A stretch of DNA of 64,000 nucleotides. Source: Albugo candida (lineage: Eukaryota; Oomycota; Peronosporomycetes; Albuginales). The stretch spans positions 1 to 64,000 of the forward strand of contig JBDOQK010000017.1 in the NCBI GenBank assembly GCA_040437565.1, written 5' to 3'. Numbering within the stretch: position 1 is the first letter of the stretch; each line of letters begins with the position of its first letter. A program made the translations under genes and the position numbers. The notes below the pieces were generated by a model. The model was not told where the DNA came from. It saw only the letters and a list, made by a program, of their open reading frames with translations, and searched no databases. Positions 57,901-64,000 of the stretch are shown piece after piece.

Positions 57901-58678
57901 CTAAAAAAATTTCGTTTTTTCACAGTTCCACGCAAGATGCGTGTTGTAATGAACACAATTTATTCTGGAATGTCTCGTAAAGAAGCAACGGGTTGTAAGA
58001 ATTCTGGTATTTCTTCACAAATTAAATGTGGCCTTTTCGGGAAAGTTGTGACGCTTTAGCTATTCGACTCTTCCCTGACACATCCATCATCTCGCGTTAT
58101 CCCGGTATATGTTAACTTGCTCTTCCATTAAGTCTTCGATTATGTGCCCCGCTGGATCCAGTTTTCGAAATAATTCTACATCTGCAATAGGAAGTTAGAT
58201 TATATTGATGCTAGATCCGTTTACATATCCTTTTTGATGCTTATGTCTTCACGTTATCATTCGCTTTCACCTTTAGATATAGTGAATGATCGTAAACTTC
58301 TAACAAATCGCACTAACGTATTGAACTCAAGTTATTTCTGATAGTCTATATGCTCCTATTCGAAGAACCCCTTCACGGCTTCTTGGGGCTCGCTCTGACC
58401 TGATGTCCAAAGAACGCAAAGTGCGTACGTGTACTGAGAGCTTTTAACCGACTAGTCGCGCCTAGTAAGTTATCTGGATTGCTGTAAATATGCATAGAAC
58501 ACATCAGCAAGTCAAACAATGCAAGCTATATTTTTATAAGGCAAAATACGCGGAAAATGTTTGAGTCGGTGATTTTTCGTCATGCTTTCCTTCACTGTTT
58601 GATCGCCTCGCTTTTGTATGTGTGACGATGACTTATCGTACGAAATATCCAGTCGAATGCATTGCTGTCATAATTTTT

Positions 58679-59560
58679 GGGCTAAGATTACCCGTTTGCA
58701 ATTCTAATAATTGGAGTGAGATACTCTTTCGGTCCAAAGGTTGAGGGACCACTCCAAAATGAAATTGTCTGTGTTAGTAGATTAGAGATTATGTTATTAT
58801 GTTAAGTATCCAAAATGAATATCATGGATGGTCACTCGAGTAGCTACGGGTTATATGTGCATGCGCTTAAGGAATTTGTAAAAAGAGTACATAGAAAAGA
58901 CAGTTTAAACAGAAATTATTCAAAAAGAGACTACTTGAACGTGACCACCATTAGTGCATATAAGTAGACAGGAGAGGTCACTGCACATGTCGAAAACGCC
59001 AAAACGTTTCTGGTAATATTGATTAACTGATAAAATATGCTCTGAACAACGCACGTGCATTGATAACGGNNNNNNNNNNNNNNNNNNNNNNNNNNNNNNN
59101 NNNNNNNNNNNNNNNNNNNNNNNNNNNNNNNNNNNNNNNNNNNNNNNNNNNNNNNNNNNNNNNNNNNNNGGGCTAAGATTACCCGTTTGCAATTCTAATA
59201 ATTGGAGTGAGATACTCTTTCGGTCCAAAGGTTGAGGGACCACTCCAAAATGAAATTGTCTGTGTTAGTAGATTAGAGATTATGTTATTATGTTAAGTAT
59301 CCAAAATGAATATCATGGATGGTCACTCGAGTAGCTACGGGTTATATGTGCATGCGCTTAAGGAATTTGTAAAAAGAGTACATAGAAAAGACAGTTTAAA
59401 CAGAAATTATTCAAAAAGAGACTACTTGAACGTGACCACCATTAGTGCATATAAGTAGACAGGAGAGGTCACTGCACATGTCGAAAACGCCAAAACGTTT
59501 CTGGTAATATTGATTAACTGATAAAATATGCTCTGAACAACGCACGTGCATTGATAACGG
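58679..59560. other. 100-N gap (59070-59169) with 391-bp identical flanks
   Basis: Bases 58679-59069 recur at 59170-59560. No gene lies within. Confidence 0.9.
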
Positions 59561-59765
59561 ATGCTGTGCCCATAGATTGTACAAATGACTATATTTAAAA
59601 AATATCTGTGTACTTCTTTACTGATAGATCAGCAAACTTCAGAAGGACAATGAGCTACAGATGATCGAGGCAAGGAGATCTGTCAAATTAGATGATACAA
59701 TAGAGGGATGACATCAACCAATATCATTTCCTGTACGTACAGTACAGTACATAATGATACAATGG

Positions 59766-61851
59766 ATGTGGCTAATGCCACAGACAAAACACCTCTGATT
59801 GGTTGATTTGTGTAAAAGAATATGATAGGGCGATAGGGTGGCTATATATTACTGTTTCAACCAACGATATAATATAAAATTGCTTATTTGATTTTTTCTT
59901 GCACTTATTGTATTCCAAGGGGTGCCCCTTTTCACCACAAGCTCCGCATAAATGTTTCTTTAACCCAGATAATTTGGTTGCATCGATCCATTTTGTTGGC
60001 GCGGCCTCCCTTTTGGGCACGCATTACTGGCTCCTGCAAAGTTTTCGGAATTTTTTGCGAAAGTGTATGAAGTTAGTGAAGTGTCGTAGCCTGCTGATGG
60101 TCTGTTAGGGCCCAGAAGCTGGCGACCACTTGATCAGTAACGTCGGAAGATTTTTGCTTGGTTGCAACAGAAGAGTACTTGGTTAATGGTGCTTTACCAA
60201 GTGCCAATATGGAAGGATGTCGCTCATTTGCAATTTTTGATTTCGACGCAGGTATGGACGCAGTTAGTGCTCACAGGAAAGAACAAACGGTCCGAATACT
60301 CCAAACCATTCGTCTCCGTCGTTTTTTGGTGGCTGACGAGAACCTTTCAGCTGTTCGTAAATTTTATTCAGTGCAAAATGAGTAATTTTCAAATTGATAT
60401 CCTAAAAAATCATGCCTGAGGCGTTGGCTGTGCATAGTTGCATATTCTCATTTTTGTTGACACTGTCGGGACACATCGTGCTCTACATGTTCATTCTAGT
60501 TGGTATGTAGTGCTTGAGCATGTGCCGAGCACTTTCACCGCGCGAGGTTGCAGTATGACCGAAATGCGTTATACGGTCAGTCCAAGCAGCGACAAACATT
60601 TTTTTGTAGGGAATTCATGTTTCCACAATGTATTTGATGATTGCACTGTCTGCACGCAATTCGAAAACGTTTCCATAGTTCATCGAAGGAGCCTTCTGTT
60701 TCTGCATACATGCTTGCCCTCCGTTCCATCATGAAGGCAATCCATTCTTCATCAGCATTTTTCAATATGTTTTTTTCAATATGCCATATTCATTATAGAA
60801 ACTAGGAAGTAGGGAGTAGGTGTTCGATTAGATCGATCAAAAGAAGTTTATTGCTGAAGAGAATGAGGATTGATTCTAATTCGGCATGAATAGAAATGCG
60901 ACGGAAAATGTTTTATGCATTGACGAGTGATGCAACATTTGAAGCTCTAAAACATTTGTCTTGTATGTGACTTCCACCAAAAAAAATGTCATTGTGACTT
61001 AGAATGATCTCCGTAGATCTTGGATGCAAATTACAGGTGGGAAATTTTGCCGGCATCATTGCTCACTATTGTTTTAACATCAATTTGCAACCTGCGAAAT
61101 CTCCGTACGGCCATTTAAAGTTTCAAAAATCGCGTCTTGGCGGATGTTGTTCAGTGTTTGTAAGGCATAAATAGTCCACGATCACATGTTTGAATGGTTT
61201 TCTTTGGGACCCAGCATCGTACAATTCAACTATTGTCTTTTCCATTTCTGTTTCGAGTCTGAGGTGGACAGGATGGGCGCTTATAAAGGTAGAAGGCATA
61301 TGATTATGATTCTCCTCAACCCCGTAGAAGGTCATAGTTCATCCTGTATGGCTTTCATGCGGAATGGACAATTGGCAACTACTGTCGAGGTCTTCCGTGC
61401 TCTTGTCTCTTTCGTTAGACCAAGCCGATTGCGGCAAGACCCTCCTCGCTCACATTTGTAATGAGCCGTATAGTGCCGCTCCGATGCTTGTGGGATGAAT
61501 TTGTCATTATTCCGTAGCCTTGGGTGGAAGCGAATTCATTCAATGCTTTTTTCATCGCTTTACGAGAGCTATATTCGACACCAACAAGTCCGTTTGGTGG
61601 CTGCGGCAATTTGTTCTAAACATTAATATCAATCTCTTTCGTTCATTTTGAATTCATATTTTGCATGAAAGCTTTCATTATAGCACAACTCGTTGAATGT
61701 TGCTGCGTGCTAGGTAGGGAAGCGAGAAAAAGCTGAAATGTGGAGACGTATAAGGTATTTTATATCTTACGTTGGAGCAGTACCGTATCGACAAATCAGA
61801 TCATTATTACACAAATTAGCCAATCAGAGGTGTTTTATCTGTGGCACCCAT
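59766..61851 (-). mobile_element. Mutator-like element (MULE), decayed
   Basis: The ends are inverted repeats of about 70-90 bp sharing GCCACAGA, AAAACACCTCTGATTGG and a TTTGTGT block. The sequences just outside, ATACAATGG (59757-59765) and ATACAATTA (61852-61860), could be a worn 9-bp target duplication, typical of MULEs. On the minus strand lie an N-terminal DNA-binding part (SSRKAMKKALNEFASTQGYG, 61.4-61.6 kb), HNHMPSTFISAHPVHLR (about 61.27 kb), WIAFMMERRASMYAETEGS (about 60.7 kb) and a C-terminal zinc-knuckle-like CGACGEKGHPLEYNKC (about 59.9 kb). These match MULE transposases in order. The frame is broken many times, so it is inactive. Confidence 0.75.
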
Positions 61852-64000
61852 ATACAATTACTGGTCACCGTAAGCATCTATATCGAGTATATTTGATTAT
61901 AGTCATATTCTACCACAAAGCAGTCAAGAAAGATTAGTCTTACTAATACGTATCGACATGTAACCTTATTGATAAAATTCAATATTATCTCGATAAAAAG
62001 CGTAAGGATTCGCATTTTGAAGTGTCTGCGAGAACAGCAAGAGTATTACAGCAACAATTTACTTGTGATAATACTTCAGTATATTTTCATAGCGAATCCT
62101 ACCTGACAAGCAGTAGACGATATAAAGGGAATCAATCAGTCTTGAGTAATGGGACTTTGATCGTTTCGTATGTACTGCATGCCGTGAGTAGTGCTCAGTG
62201 TGCTTAACCGAAAGTATCCGAAAAAGCATACCTACGATTGAATAATCATCAACGGCACAGTAAAGGATGTGAGAAATCCGACTTGTGGATTATGTGCCTC
62301 AAATTCAATATTTGGTCAGTAAATGAGGTCGTCACGCGCTCAATAAGCCAGACTTCCGGAACTTGAACAGCCAAAATTCTGATCGAGAATCTTGCCTAAT
62401 TTTGTGATGCGTTCTGCTAAGAATTGTAGGCACAGTCATTACGAGATTTACGACGACTTTGCGGTTTGAATAGACCTGTGCATAAGGTTGACTAGGATCA
62501 ACATAATTGATACGTGAAGCTGTTAATTACTACCAGCATTTATTCACTAAATCAGGATCGTGATGCATGTTGCGTTTGGCTTTGGCTTCATCGACAACAA
62601 GAGTGTTTAAAGATGCGATACAAATTATTGTAAAACTAGGTGAATTTTGTATCAAAGCATATGTCTTGAAGGATGCCACTGCATGTTACATCTGTCGGAT
62701 GACGATTAAAACGACAGATGCGCTATTTAGATCTAGCACGCGTTTTGCTCTCCAAGCTATTAAACGCACAACATTGACATATGAATTGCGATATCAGAAC
62801 GTAAGGTCGTTCGTATGATAACCTATCCGCTGATCTGTCACACTATTTGATAGAAGTGTTTCGAGTTTCTTTTTATGGCGACCGTTAGGAAAATTCGGTC
62901 TAACATGACACGGAGGGATTGTGTTTTTATCGTATCGTCTATAAGTGGTAGGCCATTATGAAACGATGGCACATTGTGTTAAACAGCGCAAATTTATCAT
63001 ACTTTCGTAGTCATAACCAATGAGAAGATCCCTTAATGTGTAGAAGAGAGCAACAAGAATATGTGGAGCGCGTGTTTGTTAATGTACACAGCTCGTACGA
63101 ATTTGACTGCAGCCTTTTCACATCCAGGAGGACAGAACTATGCAGTCATCGGGTAACTCGTAGTTGAAAAGTACACAAAAAATCTATGCCATTCTTGCTT
63201 TATAGATTTGGTTGGTGTCCGACGGATCATTCTTGTTAAAACACGCGCGATTTTCAGATTTTTCAAATTGAAGGACCTCTCAGTTTGAGGGAATCTTTGA
63301 TTACCAAATGCATTAAAGCGCATTCGTGTTTACTAGACACGAGACTATCGAGCATTCCATCACCGTGGATAAACCCATTTCGAACGTCAGCACTCGAATA
63401 TAGCATATCTGTTATTACGAAGAAGATGGCTTGCTCTCTACAAAATTGAAGTGTTAAACAAACTGAAGACAACAACATCTTCCAACCTGATTTGTATCGT
63501 GAAATTCATTTCCTTTTTCTTAGGAGATTATGTTCGCTCATGTGGCAAACGATAAACCATACCTTTATCCTAAAAAAAAGTTCTTTTTGGAGATATCTTG
63601 CATGACTTATACTTGGACTGGAAAGGTTCAGGACCAGGTGACAAAGCAATGCACTCGAGTGAAAAATTATTGAAGGCGATGCACTTTTGCTTCACAATGA
63701 CCACGAACAGTAGTCGTTGTGAGCGATGTTTGGCTCTTCACAGTACCTCTTTTGAAGTGAGACAATACCATGTCAGTACTGACAAATCCAAAATGATCAA
63801 TTTACTCGCATTCACAAGCCACCTCAGACACATCAATGTGCTAATAACGTGCAACCAAAAATTTGATTGTCAGATAAGTAGCCTATCTACGACTGAGTGT
63901 CAATATCTAGATCGCATCTTTCCTGCGCATAGATAGACACTACAAAGGGTTGGTACGGAGCTCACTGCGAGATTCAAGGATTATTAAAATGGAGAAAAAA
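61852..64000. other. No recognised gene at the right end
   Basis: Frames such as 62567-62818 (plus), 63263-63478 (minus) and 63598-63936 (plus, 112 codons) show no domain I can support. One minus-strand piece (SADVRNGFIHGD, about 63.37 kb) faintly recalls the Copia reverse transcriptase motif DVKTAFLNGDL, but the surroundings do not confirm it. Confidence 0.4.

Larger units (their letters stand above)
51521..59765. other. No recognised host gene; mostly decayed sequence
   Basis: Frames are short and unsupported. The longest are 53668-54057 (plus, 129 codons), 54107-54508 (minus, 133 codons) and 57277-57558 (plus, 93 codons). Many stretches look like worn transposon DNA, but no domain order could be fixed. 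A minus-strand frame at 51770-52042 spans an N block. The stretch at 55.8-56.0 kb contains a frame rich in Met and Ile without a family match. Confidence 0.4.

Noticed and set aside
1-64000. CRISPR arrays, bacterial operons, riboswitches or rRNA genes
   Set aside because: None seen. The intron-bearing genes and transposon types are eukaryotic.

Overview
The window is nuclear DNA of a small-genome eukaryote. Its genes are split by very short GT-AG introns (about 48-75 nt, one probable at 124 nt), lie tens to a few hundred bases apart, and include a flagellar transport gene (IFT27), so the organism keeps a flagellated stage. Together with many decayed Copia, Gypsy, Mutator-like, pogo-like and SINE copies, this suggests an oomycete. 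A white-rust (Albugo-type) genome is my best guess, but that is inference from gene style and not a species call.

Layout: 1-25.8 kb is a transposon graveyard with no host gene I can name. It holds a diverged tandem repeat, a reverse-strand Copia fossil, a LINE remnant, a pogo-like DNA transposon, tRNA-derived SINEs, and a shrunken Copia carrying a short terminal-inverted-repeat element. From 25.9 to 38.7 kb lies a dense island of conserved genes, most of them seen only after resolving introns: LYR-motif protein, VMA21, SAICAR synthase, ISCA1-type Fe-S carrier, a repeat protein with axonemal flavour, two head-to-head VDAC porins, an EF-hand protein, exosome subunit RRP40, complex III subunit QCR8, ERH, and IFT27. 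From 39.4 to 51.4 kb is one Gypsy fossil with recognisable LTRs and 5-bp target duplications. A Tc1/mariner element, a SINE and a whole Copia fossil have been inserted into it, and the Gypsy itself sits inside a short host reading frame. From 51.5 to 64 kb is again mostly unrecognised decayed DNA, with a Mutator-like element at 59.8-61.9 kb.

The gene island has two themes: mitochondrial function (VDAC pair, ISCA1, QCR8, LYR protein) and the flagellum (IFT27, and by inference the EF-hand and repeat proteins). VMA21 (V-ATPase assembly), SAICAR synthase (purines), RRP40 (RNA decay) and ERH are general housekeeping genes. Several neighbours are divergent or convergent with very little DNA between them, so promoters and 3' ends are probably shared or overlapping.

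Caution on the assembly: there are 13 blocks of exactly 100 N. Eleven are bracketed by identical direct repeats (39 to 1242 bp) that end exactly at the N block. These look like overlapping contig ends that were never merged. About 3.4 kb of the window is therefore probably counted twice, and this makes false duplicates of QCR8 and of parts of ERH, RRP40, VMA21, SAICAR synthase and others.
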